Shown: in pieces, positions 40,840-50,468 of the stretch
How positions within the stretch are numbered: position 1 is the first letter of the stretch
Layout of the letters: every line of letters begins with the position of its first letter
Source of the DNA: Chersky-840 sp035604715
GTDB taxonomy: Bacteria; Actinomycetota; Acidimicrobiia; Acidimicrobiales; UBA8190
NCBI GenBank assembly: GCA_963731665.1
Contig: CAVSWP010000003.1
Location: 310,001 to 374,000 of the forward strand
Reading direction: 5' to 3'
Length of the DNA stretch: 64,000 bases
The notes under the pieces: model-generated
What the model was told of the DNA's origin: nothing
Seen by the model: the letters and a program-made list of their open reading frames with translations, nothing else
The model's database searches: none
Program-made: the position numbers and the translations under genes

Positions 40840-40861
40840 GGTGTTCGATATATCGAACACC
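40840..40861. promoter_or_regulatory. Perfect 22-bp palindrome (operator) upstream of the luciferase-like gene
   Basis: GGTGTTCGATA and TATCGAACACC join to make a perfect 22-bp palindrome at 40840-40861. It lies between the promoter and the start at 40883. Its length and full symmetry suit a dimeric repressor such as TetR, GntR or IclR type; the operon itself encodes an IclR-type regulator (43936-44811), the natural candidate. Which protein binds is inference. Confidence 0.7.
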
Positions 40862-40882
40862 ACCGGCGACATGGGGGTAGAT

Positions 40883-42019
40883 GTGAAGCTTGACCTGCTC
40901 TACGAGATCGACGTCCCGAAGCCGTGGCCCGGGGAGCACCCCTGGGGCCAGCGCAAGGCCGAGACCGAGGCCTACGCCGAGGCGCTCGAGCAGATCAAGC
41001 TGGCCGACACCCTGGGGTTCCACACCGTGTGGCACGTCGAGCACCACTTCCGCGAGGGCCGCTCGCACTCGCCGGCCCCCGAGGTCATCATCGGGGCGCT
41101 GTCACAAGCCACCAAGAACCTCCGCCTGGGGTTCGGCGTCGTCCTCATGCCGCATCAGTTCTGCCACCCCGTGCGCGTGGCCGAGAAGGTCGCCACCGCC
41201 GACGTCCTGTCGGGCGGGCGCGTGGAGTGGGGGACGGGCCGCTCCACCCCCATGGAGCAGACGGCCTTCCACGTGCCGGTGGAGGAGAGCCGAGCCGAGT
41301 GGCAAGAGGCCATCGAGGCCACCGTGCAGGCGTGGCGCGAGGAGTACTTCGAGTTCCACGGCAAGTACCTCGACTTCCCCCGGCGCATGGTCACGCCCAA
41401 GCCCGTGCAGGTTCCCCACCCGCCGGCGTGGATGGCGGCCACCTCCGACGGGTCGGCGGCGGTGGCCGGCAAGTTGGGCATGGGGTTGCTGTCGTTCTCG
41501 ATCATGCAGCCCATCACCAAGATGGCCGAGCACATCCGCCAGTACCGCGAGGGTGCCAAGAATCCCACCCCGCTCACCGAGGTCACCACCAACAAGGTGG
41601 CCGCCTACACCCTGGTGCACTGCGCCGACTCCATGGAGCAGGCCGAGGCCAACGGCATCTGGGACTCGGTGTGGTGGTGGTACAAGAACCTGGCCGAGTT
41701 CATCTTGGAGTGGGAGGTGCCGCATCTCTCCGACGAGGAGAAGGAGAAGATGTTCCCCTTGCTCAAGCGGCAGATCGAGGGCAAGTTCGACCCCAAGTGG
41801 TTCTCCGAGGCCGACATGATCATCGTCGGCGACCCCGAGACCTGCGTCGAGAAGATGGTGAAGTACGCCGAGCTCGGCGTGGACCAGCTCATCTGCTACG
41901 TGCAGTTCGGCTACCTCTCGCACGAGTCGGTCATGCGCACCATCGAGCTGCTCGGCACCAAGGTCATCCCCGAGCTCGAGCGCCGCGACATCCAGGCCTC
42001 GGTCACCGTCACCGGCTGA
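40883..42019 (+). CDS. Luciferase-like monooxygenase (LLM family, flavin-dependent)
   Basis: A 378-residue class of bacterial-luciferase-fold enzyme. Signature parts are LGFHTVWHVEHHFREGRSHS, NLRLGFGVVLMPHQFCHPVR, ATADVLSGGRVEWGTGRST and HPPAWMAATSDGSA. The long form with WEVEHHF-like motif is typical of FMN-dependent oxygenases working on terpenoid or other hydrophobic substrates. GTG 40883 is preferred, with GGGGG five bases before it; ATG 40871 and ATG 40841 are alternatives, the last lying inside the palindrome. It is the first gene of an operon with SDRs, an SGNH hydrolase and an IclR regulator, which suggests oxygenation at the start of a catabolic route. Confidence 0.85.
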   Translation: MKLDLLYEIDVPKPWPGEHPWGQRKAETEAYAEALEQIKLADTLGFHTVWHVEHHFREGRSHSPAPEVIIGALSQATKNLRLGFGVVLMPHQFCHPVRVAEKVATADVLSGGRVEWGTGRSTPMEQTAFHVPVEESRAEWQEAIEATVQAWREEYFEFHGKYLDFPRRMVTPKPVQVPHPPAWMAATSDGSAAVAGKLGMGLLSFSIMQPITKMAEHIRQYREGAKNPTPLTEVTTNKVAAYTLVHCADSMEQAEANGIWDSVWWWYKNLAEFILEWEVPHLSDEEKEKMFPLLKRQIEGKFDPKWFSEADMIIVGDPETCVEKMVKYAELGVDQLICYVQFGYLSHESVMRTIELLGTKVIPELERRDIQASVTVTG

Positions 42020-42092
42020 CCCCGAGGCACCCGGCACCCCAGGGAACGGCCCGACACGTGACGAGCGGGGCCGACCGTGCGGCGGAGGACCG

Positions 42093-42911
42093 ATGACGCG
42101 TTCGGACGACAGCGAGGTCCCTGACTACCCCGCCATGCTGCGCATGGACGGGCGGGGTGTGGTCGTGATCGGCGCCGGACAGGGGATCGGGCGCCAGGCC
42201 TGCCACGCCCTGGCCCAGGCCGGGGCCACGGTGCTGTGCGTCGACCTCGACAAGGACCTCGCCGCCGACATCGCCGTCGAGGTGGGCGGGGTGGCCTGGG
42301 TGGGCAACGCCACCGTCCGGGCCGACGCCGAGCGGCTCTTCGCCGAGGCGCCGGGACTGCTGGCCGAGAAGGGTGCCAGCGGTCTCGCCGGCATCGTGGA
42401 CATCGTGGGCATGGCCCAGTACCGCGGCCTGCTGGAGCTCGACGACGAGTTGTGGGACTGGCACCACGACATCGTGCTGCGCCACGCCTATCTGGCCGTG
42501 TCGGTCGGGGGCCGGGCGTTGCGCGACGCCGGCGGGGGCGTCATGGTGTTCGTGGCCTCGGCCTCCGGGCTCACCGCCGCCCCCCGCCACGCCGCCTACG
42601 GCGCGGCCAAAGCGGGGCTCATGGCGCTGGTGCGCTCGGCCGCGGTGGAGCTCGGCCCCCTGCACATCCGCGTCAACGCCGTGGCCCCGGGCATCGTGTG
42701 GACCCCGCGTGTGTCGGGCTACTTGGGTGACAAGGGCAAGGCCGTCAACGCCGCGAACTCGCCCCTGGACCGCGTGGCGTTGCCCCAGGACATCGCGGCG
42801 GCCATCGTCTTTCTTGCCTCGGACCTGTCGGCCTATGTCAACGGGCAGGTGCTCTCGGTCGACGGCGGCGTGGGGGTGAAGTTCCCCTACCCCGTGCCCG
42901 ACGACCTGTGA
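42093..42911 (+). CDS. Short-chain dehydrogenase/reductase
   Basis: A 272-residue SDR with Rossmann motif GAGQGIGR (27-34), an active-site YxxxK (Y169 in YGAAKAG, K173), a serine in VFVASASGL shortly before it, and the C-terminal PGIVWTPRV segment and SVDGGVG end. The NNAG position reads VDIVGMA, an unusual replacement. The substrate is unknown; in context it would oxidise an alcohol formed by the neighbouring oxygenase or hydrolase. It starts at ATG 42093, 73 bp after the luciferase-like gene, and its stop overlaps the GTG of the SGNH hydrolase. Confidence 0.87.
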   Translation: MTRSDDSEVPDYPAMLRMDGRGVVVIGAGQGIGRQACHALAQAGATVLCVDLDKDLAADIAVEVGGVAWVGNATVRADAERLFAEAPGLLAEKGASGLAGIVDIVGMAQYRGLLELDDELWDWHHDIVLRHAYLAVSVGGRALRDAGGGVMVFVASASGLTAAPRHAAYGAAKAGLMALVRSAAVELGPLHIRVNAVAPGIVWTPRVSGYLGDKGKAVNAANSPLDRVALPQDIAAAIVFLASDLSAYVNGQVLSVDGGVGVKFPYPVPDDL

Positions 42912-43939
42912 CCGGCGTCCTCACCGACGTGGCCCCGGGGCGCTCCCCCGAGGTGGAGCCGTTCCTGCGGGGCTGCGCCTACCGGGCCGTGGCCGGTGTG
43001 CCCTACCCGCGCTTCGATCCCCGAGACGCGGCGCGCATCCCCGGCGACACCTGGCTGTGCGCCCAGATCCCCGCCGGGGTGCGCCTGGAGCTCGTCGGCG
43101 ACGCCTCGCACGTGGTCCTCGACTACACCACGGCCACCGGCGACCTCGGCTACCGGGGCCCCGGGGCGGGCACCACGTTCGCCCTGTGGCGCGGCGAGGA
43201 GCAGGTCGACGAGCAGCCGGCCGAGCTCGGCGCGGGCAGGGTGACCCTGGCCCTGGGGGCCTCGGGCGCCGAGCCCGCCGTGGTCTATCTCCCCGAGGGC
43301 ATGCGCCCTGAGGTCCGGAGCCTGCGGGCCGTGGGCGGGACCATCGAGCCGGCTCCGACGGGACCCCGCTGGGTCGCCTACGGGGACTCGCTCCTCGAGG
43401 GATGGGTGGCGAGCGCCCCGGCGCTCGCCTGGGGAGCGGTGGCGGCGCGCCGCCACGGTCTGGACCTCGTGAACATGGGGTATGCCGGCTCCGCCCGGGG
43501 CGAGATCCCCTGCGCCGAGGCGCTGTCCGCCTTGGAGGCCGACGTCATCTCGATCTCGCACGGCACCAACTGCTGGACCCGCACCCCCCACAGCGCGGCG
43601 ATGATGCTCGAGACCACGCGGGCCTTCCTCGACATCGTCCGCCAGGGACACCCCGAGACCCCGGTGGTGGTGGCGAGCCCCGTGGTGCGCCCCGACGCCG
43701 AGGCCACCCCCAACCGGCTCGGGGCCACCCTTGGCGACCTGCGCGCCGCGATGGAGCAGGCCGTGGCGGCCCGCCTCGACGGCGGCGACCACAACCTCGT
43801 GCTCGTCCCCGGCGCCGACGTCATCACCCCCGAGCAGCTGGCCGACGGCATCCATCCCGGCGACGCCGGGCAGGCACGGCTGGCCGAGGTCTTCGGCTCG
43901 GCGGTGTCCCGGGCCCTGGGCGCGGCGGCGGCCCGGTGA
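42908..43939 (+). CDS. SGNH/GDSL-family hydrolase
   Basis: A 343-residue esterase-type enzyme. The N-terminal half (about 1-150) looks like a beta-sandwich; the catalytic domain follows with the Ser motif VAYGDSLLEGW (near 156-166), block II Gly in MGYAGSARGE, the Asn block ISHGTNCW, and the terminal Asp-His in LADGIHPGDAGQ (near 308-319). All four SGNH blocks are visible. No signal peptide is present, so it probably acts in the cytosol on an ester made in the same pathway. GTG 42908 overlaps the SDR stop (GTGA), and its own stop overlaps the next GTG. Confidence 0.87.
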   Translation: MTGVLTDVAPGRSPEVEPFLRGCAYRAVAGVPYPRFDPRDAARIPGDTWLCAQIPAGVRLELVGDASHVVLDYTTATGDLGYRGPGAGTTFALWRGEEQVDEQPAELGAGRVTLALGASGAEPAVVYLPEGMRPEVRSLRAVGGTIEPAPTGPRWVAYGDSLLEGWVASAPALAWGAVAARRHGLDLVNMGYAGSARGEIPCAEALSALEADVISISHGTNCWTRTPHSAAMMLETTRAFLDIVRQGHPETPVVVASPVVRPDAEATPNRLGATLGDLRAAMEQAVAARLDGGDHNLVLVPGADVITPEQLADGIHPGDAGQARLAEVFGSAVSRALGAAAAR

Positions 43940-44811
43940 CCGGGTCGGCGTCGGCGGAGCGCGTGGTGAGCGTCATCGACTTCCTGGCGTCGCGCCCGGG
44001 CGAGTCCTTCGGCCTCTCCGACCTGGCCCGGGCCCTCGGCCTGCCCAAGGCCACCGCCCACGGGCTGTGCGCCACGCTGACCGAGTCGGGCTGGCTGCTG
44101 CGCCATCCCGCCGACAAGACCTACACGTTGGGGCCGGCTCTCATCGCCGCCGGGCACGCCGCAGGAGCACGGCAGCTCGACCTCGTCGACCACGCCCGTC
44201 CGGTGATGGAGGAGCTCGCCGCCGCCCTCGCTGCCCAGGTGGTGGCGTCGGGCACGGTGGGCGACGAGATGGTGTTGCTGGCCACCGCCGGTCGCCCCGG
44301 GCCCATGTGGCTCGCCTTCACGGTGGGCCAGCGCGTGCCGCTGGCCCCGCCCCTGGGGACCGTGTTCCTGGCGTGGGCCGGCCCCGACCCCGTCGAAGCG
44401 TGGCTGGACCGCCTGGGACCGGACGCCACCGAGGCCGACAAGCAGCGGCTTCGCTCGGCCCTGGGCGTCATCCGCGGCCGGGGCTACGCGCTCAACCTCG
44501 AAGCGGTGGCCAACCTCAAGTTGAGCCGGGCCCTGACCGGACGCGACAGCCGCCGGCGGGCGTTGGCGGTGGCCGTCGAGGACCTGGCGCACGAGGAGTA
44601 CCTCCTCCAGGAGCTCGAAGAGGGGGCCACCTACCGCCTCAGCCAGGTGTCCGCGCCCGTCTTCGGCTCCGACGGCGCCGTGGCCCTGGCCCTCACCGTC
44701 GTGGGCCTGCCCGAGAAGCTGACGGGGGAGGAGATCCCCCGCTACGGCAACGCCCTGGTGGCCGCCACCCGGCGTCTGAGCGCCTCCATCCACGGCCGCC
44801 CTCCGCCGTGA
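43936..44811 (+). CDS. IclR-family transcriptional regulator
   Basis: A 291-residue regulator with an N-terminal winged helix-turn-helix (about 8-65; SFGLSDLARALGLPKATAHG) and a C-terminal effector domain (about 85-280), including VVASGTVGDEMVLLATAGRP and VPLAPPLGTVFLAWAGPD. IclR proteins typically control local aromatic or carboxylic-acid catabolism. It lies inside the operon it may regulate, overlapping both neighbours by four bases. The perfect palindrome upstream of the first gene is a likely target, though IclR operators are more commonly shorter; binding is not shown by sequence alone. Confidence 0.87.
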   Translation: MTGSASAERVVSVIDFLASRPGESFGLSDLARALGLPKATAHGLCATLTESGWLLRHPADKTYTLGPALIAAGHAAGARQLDLVDHARPVMEELAAALAAQVVASGTVGDEMVLLATAGRPGPMWLAFTVGQRVPLAPPLGTVFLAWAGPDPVEAWLDRLGPDATEADKQRLRSALGVIRGRGYALNLEAVANLKLSRALTGRDSRRRALAVAVEDLAHEEYLLQELEEGATYRLSQVSAPVFGSDGAVALALTVVGLPEKLTGEEIPRYGNALVAATRRLSASIHGRPPP

Positions 44812-45614
44812 GGCCCGACGCGCTGGCCGCCTTCGACCTCGGGGGTCGCGTGGCGGTGGTGACCGGGGCGGCCTCGGGCATCGGCCGGGCGACGGCCGTG
44901 TTGCTCGGCGCGGCGGGAGCGGCGGTGCTGTGCGCCGATGTCGACAGCGCCGGCGCCCAGCAGACCGCCGGCGCCCTGGAGGAGGCCGGCGGACGCGCCC
45001 TGGCCCGCCGGGTCGACGTCACGGTGGCCGGTGAGGTCGACGCCGCCGTGGACGAGGCCGTGTCGGTGCTCGGCCGCCTCGACGTCATGGCCAACGTGGC
45101 CGGCATCATCACCCAGTCGCCGGTGGTCGACCTCGACGACGACGCCCTGGCCCGCATCCTGGGCGTCAACCTCATGGGCGTGTTCCGGGGATGTCGCGCC
45201 GCGGCCCGGGCCATGAGCGCCCAGGGCTCGGGCTCGATCGTGAACATGGCGTCGGCGGCCATCGACGCCCCCTCGCCGGGACTGGCCGGCTACGGCATGG
45301 CCAAGGCCGCCGTGGTCCAGCTCACCCGGGTGTTGGCCACCGAGATGGGCCCCGTGGGAGTCCGGGTCAACGCGGTGGCGCCGGGGTTCGTGGAGACCGC
45401 CATGACCAGCCGGCACTTCACCGCCGCCGACGGCACCGTCGACGAGGCCCATCGCCAGGCCGTCCTGGGGGCGGTGGCCCGCACCACCCCGCTGCGCACC
45501 ACCGGCCGGCCCGAAGACGTCGCTCACGCCGTGCTCTATCTGTCGTCGGAGGCGTCTCGTTTCGTGACCGGGCAGATCCTGCGCCCCAACGGGGGAGTGG
45601 CGATGCCATGGTGA
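44808..45614 (+). CDS. Short-chain dehydrogenase/reductase (second of the operon)
   Basis: A 268-residue classical SDR. The cofactor motif is VVTGAASGIGRAT (17-29), followed by NVAGIITQSPVV, SIVNMASAAID with catalytic Ser, Y162 and K166 in GYGMAKAAVVQL, and PGFVETAMTSRHF and GGVAMPW near the end. It ends the overlapping catabolic block: GTG 44808 overlaps the IclR stop, and 60 bp follow before the next small gene. An acidic residue at the end of beta-2 (ADVDSAG) favours NAD over NADP. Substrate unknown. Confidence 0.88.
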   Translation: MRPDALAAFDLGGRVAVVTGAASGIGRATAVLLGAAGAAVLCADVDSAGAQQTAGALEEAGGRALARRVDVTVAGEVDAAVDEAVSVLGRLDVMANVAGIITQSPVVDLDDDALARILGVNLMGVFRGCRAAARAMSAQGSGSIVNMASAAIDAPSPGLAGYGMAKAAVVQLTRVLATEMGPVGVRVNAVAPGFVETAMTSRHFTAADGTVDEAHRQAVLGAVARTTPLRTTGRPEDVAHAVLYLSSEASRFVTGQILRPNGGVAMPW

Positions 45615-45674
45615 GCGCGGGGACAGACGCGGCGCCCGCCGCCGCCGAGGGGCACGACCGAGAGAGGAGCGACC

Positions 45675-45995
45675 ATGCAGCTCGTCGTGGACTTCGAGGC
45701 TGAGCCGGCCACCGTGGCCGTCGAGGAACCGTCGGACTGCGGGCGGTTCCACGTGAGCGTGCGGGGCCACGGTGATGCCGGCACCCTGGACGAGGCCCTG
45801 CGCTCGAACCACGTGGGAGTGGTCGACGGCGACGGCGAGGCCATGGTGCGCGTCGACGCCGTGCGGCGCCTGGTGGCGGGGGCGGTCGACGACGGCTGGG
45901 AGGCCGACTTCGCGGCCATGGTCGACTACGCCCGGTCCAAGGGCTGGCTGAGTGAGGACGGCACGTCGATCCGGGCGCACGTGGAGTGGGGGTAG
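45675..45995 (+). CDS. Conserved-looking small protein of unknown function
   Basis: A 106-residue acidic protein with no membrane helix, cysteine pair or known motif. The N-terminus MQLVVDFEAEPATVAVEEPS suggests beta strands; the C-terminal third (DFAAMVDYARSKGWLSEDGT) is a helix-turn resembling the generic end of small enzyme-associated proteins. GAGAGGAG lies just upstream of ATG 45675, so it is very likely translated. It is between the catabolic operon (60 bp after) and fumC (21 bp before). I do not recognise the family. Confidence 0.7.
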   Translation: MQLVVDFEAEPATVAVEEPSDCGRFHVSVRGHGDAGTLDEALRSNHVGVVDGDGEAMVRVDAVRRLVAGAVDDGWEADFAAMVDYARSKGWLSEDGTSIRAHVEWG

Positions 45996-46016
45996 TTTCG
46001 CGTTGATGGTGAGCGC

Positions 46017-47405
<1,389 letters not shown>

Positions 47406-47435
47406 GCCCGCCCGCCCGCTCGTAGGCTGGGGCCC

Positions 47436-47726
47436 GTGGAGCTCCTCGACCCCGCCATCGTGGACGCCGAACTGGCCGGCGGCCTCGAGTGGGAACGCCA
47501 GGGCGACGAGCTGGTGAAGACGCGTCGGGGAAAGAACTTCGCCGCCGCCCTGGCCTATGTCAACGCCGTGGGGGCCCTCGCCGAGGCCATGGACCACCAC
47601 CCCGACATTGACATCCGGTGGAACACCGTCACCCTGCGCCTGACCACGCACTCGGCGGGTGGCCTCACCCGCCTCGATCTCGACTTGGCCCGCCAGATCG
47701 ACGCCCTGTCCGCCCCGGGTGCCTGA
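47436..47726 (+). CDS. phhB: Pterin-4a-carbinolamine dehydratase
   Basis: A 96-residue PCD/DCoH-family enzyme that regenerates tetrahydropterin after aromatic-amino-acid hydroxylation, or acts in molybdopterin/pterin pathways. The active-site motif is MDHHPDIDIRWNTVTLRLTT (about 51-70) followed by HSAGGLTRLDLDLARQID. The N-terminus is the usual WERQGDELVKTRRGKNF. No phenylalanine hydroxylase gene is near. The start is GTG 47436. It overlaps the next gene by eight bases, implying coupling. Confidence 0.91.
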   Translation: MELLDPAIVDAELAGGLEWERQGDELVKTRRGKNFAAALAYVNAVGALAEAMDHHPDIDIRWNTVTLRLTTHSAGGLTRLDLDLARQIDALSAPGA

Positions 47727-48735
47727 ACACCGCTCGCGCCGGCGCGACCGCTTCCACTACGTCCCCACCGCGCTCCTCGCCGGCCAGGACCACGTCATGG
47801 TGGACGGTGCGCCCCGCCCGGGCACGGCGCGCACCTTGTCTCACTGGCCGGGGACGCCCACCCCCGAAGCCTTGTGGCACGACCTGTCGGCCGGCATCGT
47901 GCTCGGCGCCCTGGACCGCCCCGAGCTGCTACCCCGCCACGTCGACGTGGCCACCGTCGACCACTACGACGCCGACGGCGTGCTGGCGCTGGGGCTGTTG
48001 TGCGTCGACGGCCTGGCCACCCGGCACGGTCCCCTCGTGGTCGAGGCGGCCCGGGTGGGCGACTTCGGTGTGGTGCGTGACCGCCAGGCGGCACTGGTGG
48101 CCTTCGCCCTCGCCGCCCTGGGCGACGCCGACGTCATGGACCGCACGGCGTGGGCCACCACCGAGGCGCTGCGCATCCTGCCCGACCTCGTCGAGGACCC
48201 CGAGCGTCACCGGGAGTTGTGGGGCGCCGAGGCGGACGCTTTCGAGGCGTCATCGCGCGCCCTTGAGGAGCGATGGGCCACGCTCGAGGAACGCCCGGAG
48301 AACGACCTGGCCATCGTGCGGGTCGACGTCACCCACCCCCACGCCGCCGCCGCGGCCTGGCAGGGCGCGCCCCTGCACCCCGGGGCGGTGCACTCGGCCA
48401 CGGCGCGGCTGCGAGTAGCCACCATCGCCGGGGGCCGGGTCGAGGTCCGCTACCGCTACGAGTCCTGGGTCCGCCTGATGAGCCGTCGGCCCCGGCCCCG
48501 CGTGGACCTCAGCGCGGTGGCCTCCGAGCTCACCGGGGCCGAGACGGCCGGGGCGCACTGGGCCTTCGACGGCGCCGGCGCCATCACCGGCGCCCTGCAC
48601 CTGGCCGGTCAGGCGCCGAGCACCCTCGATCCCGAGGACGTCGTGGAGCGGGTGTGCGCGCAGCTCGAAGTCCTGGACGAAGGCCCCGCCGCCTGGGACC
48701 CCTACGCCGGCACCGGCCGGGCGCGCCAGGGCTAG
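47719..48735 (+). CDS. DUF6687-like protein with a DHH-like acidic motif; function unknown
   Basis: A 338-residue cytosolic protein. The N-terminal region HYVPTALLAGQDHVMVDGAP, TLSHWPGTPTPEALWHDLSA and ATVDHYDADGVLALGLL resembles the DUF6687 family of actinobacteria; the DHYDADG string recalls the DHH phosphoesterase motif, but the other DHH/DHHA1 motifs are not evident. The C-terminal half (about 190-320) has mostly beta/alpha elements with RVEVRYRYESWVRLMSRRPR. GTG 47719 overlaps phhB by eight bases. Its TAG stop shares CTAG with the stop of convergent pspAB. Family assignment is from memory and moderately confident; activity is unknown. Confidence 0.65.
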   Translation: MPEHRSRRRDRFHYVPTALLAGQDHVMVDGAPRPGTARTLSHWPGTPTPEALWHDLSAGIVLGALDRPELLPRHVDVATVDHYDADGVLALGLLCVDGLATRHGPLVVEAARVGDFGVVRDRQAALVAFALAALGDADVMDRTAWATTEALRILPDLVEDPERHRELWGAEADAFEASSRALEERWATLEERPENDLAIVRVDVTHPHAAAAAWQGAPLHPGAVHSATARLRVATIAGGRVEVRYRYESWVRLMSRRPRPRVDLSAVASELTGAETAGAHWAFDGAGAITGALHLAGQAPSTLDPEDVVERVCAQLEVLDEGPAAWDPYAGTGRARQG

Positions 48736-49472
48736 GCGATGGGGAGGTCCCACATCGGGAACCACCGCGACAGGTCGGGCTCGATGGGGAGGTCCTGGGC
48801 CAGCATGCCCTTGAGCCGGAGCTCGAGCTCGCTGTCGCGTTGCTCGGGACCCGTGGGGGCAAAGGGGTAGAAGGTTCCCTGCTTGGCCAGATACACCAGG
48901 TACAAGGGCCGGGTGATGGTGTCGGCACTCGACCCGCTGGCATCGGGGGCACCCGTGTCCGCGCTGGCGTCATTCTGCTGATCGGTCCCCGGGCAGAAGC
49001 CGAAGACCGAGCACAGCAGCTGCGTGCTCCATCCCGCGTCCTGGAGCGACGAGTGCACCATGTGCACGCGGGTGACGAGGTCGTCGACGGCACTGGCCTC
49101 GACGATGATCCACCGGTACCCGAATTTGTCGCCCACGTGCCGCACGATCGGTTTGCCCGGGGCGCCTGGCGCGGCGGGGGCGTTGGTGGCAGGGGTGGGG
49201 GTGGGGGCGGCGGGGTCGGGAACCGGAGTGGTCCCCGGGTCGGGGGAGGTGGGGCCGGGGTCGTCGGGCGTCGCCAGGAGCTGCTCGAGCTCGGCCTGCA
49301 TCTGGGCGAAGGGCTGACCGGCGGGGGGCTTGAAGCACACTCCGGCGCGCCCCGTCGGCACCAGGCCGGCGGTCACCTGCAAGGTGATGGCCGCCGACGG
49401 CAGAGAGAACAGTGCGTCGAGGTTGGCCTTGACCGGCTTGGTCCGGCCCAGGAGGGTGTCGAGCAGCCCCAT
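48732..49472 (-). CDS. pspAB: PspA-associated protein PspAB
   Basis: A 246-residue protein starting MGLLDTLLGRTKPVKANLDA followed by LFSLPSAAITLQVTA, the PspAB signature seen in actinobacterial psp operons. A Pro/Thr/Ala-rich linker (about 70-106) follows, then a domain with FGYRWIIVEASAVDDLVTRV and STQLLCSVFGFCPG and a C-terminal part ending FPMWDLPIA. No membrane helix is clear. The order pspA-htpX-pspAB on the minus strand matches Streptomyces-type envelope-stress clusters. Its stop overlaps the convergent DUF6687-like gene. Molecular role is unknown. Confidence 0.88.
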   Translation of the reverse strand: MGLLDTLLGRTKPVKANLDALFSLPSAAITLQVTAGLVPTGRAGVCFKPPAGQPFAQMQAELEQLLATPDDPGPTSPDPGTTPVPDPAAPTPTPATNAPAAPGAPGKPIVRHVGDKFGYRWIIVEASAVDDLVTRVHMVHSSLQDAGWSTQLLCSVFGFCPGTDQQNDASADTGAPDASGSSADTITRPLYLVYLAKQGTFYPFAPTGPEQRDSELELRLKGMLAQDLPIEPDLSRWFPMWDLPIA

Positions 49473-49541
49473 CGGTTCAGGGGGTGGCGGCGGGCGAGCG
49501 TCGGGCCCGGTCGCTCATGGCGGGGTTGCCCATGAGCAGCG

Positions 49542-50468
49542 TCATCCGGGCTGGTTCATCTCGGCTTCAAGCTTGGCCAGCTGGTCGAGGCGCTTCTGGA
49601 GCGGCGGGTGGGTGGAGAACAAGGTGGACAGGCTCGTGCCCTTGGCCAGGGCGGGGGTGAAGAAAAAGGCGTTGAAGTGCTCGGCGGAGCGAAGGTCGCG
49701 GGTGGGGATGGTCGCCATCACCCCGGTCACCTTCACCAGAGCCGAAGCGAGCAGTGAGGGCCGTCCGATCAGGATGGCCCCGGAGCGATCGGCGGCCAGC
49801 TCCCGATAGCGCGACAGGGCCATGGTGAGCAGGAAGCTGATGGCGTAGATGAGGGCCGACACCACGATAACGGCCAGCTCGACCATGGCCGCCTGCCCGG
49901 CGCCCCCGCGGTCGTTGCCGCCACCGAAGCCGCCGAAGATCCCGGCGTAGATCGTGAAGCGGGTGATGAGCCCGGCCACCATCCCGAGGAAGCTCGCCAG
50001 GGTCATGATGGCCACGTCACGGTGGGCCACATGCGACAGCTCGTGGGCCAGCACCGCCTCGAGCTCGGGCTCGTCGAGCCGGCGCATGATGCCCCTGGTG
50101 GCACAGACCACGGCGTTCGAGGGGTTGCGGCCGGTGGCGAAGGCGTTGGGCATGTCGACATCGGCGATGGCCACGCGTGGCTTCTTCATGTCGGCCAGGG
50201 CGCACAGCCGGTCGATAATGCCATGGAGCTCGGGCTCCTCCTCGGGGGTGACGATGCGGCCGTGCATGCCGAAGAGGGCGATCTTGTCGGAGAACCAGTA
50301 CTGACAGAACAGCAGTCCGCCGGCGATGACGACGATCAGCCCGATCGACAGGCCGACGGCGAAGAGGATGCCCACGAAGACTGCGTAGAGCACGACCATG
50401 AGCAGTCCGGTGATGAACATCCGGATCGTGAGGCCACGGTCGGCCGGGATGCGGCGGTTTATCGCCAT
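49542..50468 (-). CDS. htpX: Membrane zinc metalloprotease HtpX
   Basis: HtpX degrades damaged membrane proteins. The 308-residue protein has two N-terminal transmembrane helices (about 15-38 and 40-60), the zinc site H142-ELS-H146 in VLAHELSHVAHRD, a third ligand E223 in YRELAADRSGA, and two more helices (about 155-180 and 195-220). ATG 50468 coincides with the last base of the pspA stop, so it is translated together with pspA. The C-terminal sequence FSTHPPLQKRLDQLAKLEAE is standard. Cotranscription with pspA places it in the membrane-stress response. Confidence 0.95.
   Translation of the reverse strand: MAINRRIPADRGLTIRMFITGLLMVVLYAVFVGILFAVGLSIGLIVVIAGGLLFCQYWFSDKIALFGMHGRIVTPEEEPELHGIIDRLCALADMKKPRVAIADVDMPNAFATGRNPSNAVVCATRGIMRRLDEPELEAVLAHELSHVAHRDVAIMTLASFLGMVAGLITRFTIYAGIFGGFGGGNDRGGAGQAAMVELAVIVVSALIYAISFLLTMALSRYRELAADRSGAILIGRPSLLASALVKVTGVMATIPTRDLRSAEHFNAFFFTPALAKGTSLSTLFSTHPPLQKRLDQLAKLEAEMNQPG

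Noticed and set aside
48732..48735. Shared CTAG stop between convergent genes taken as a regulatory site
   Set aside because: It is just two overlapping stop codons; the same economy is seen at 39599-39604.
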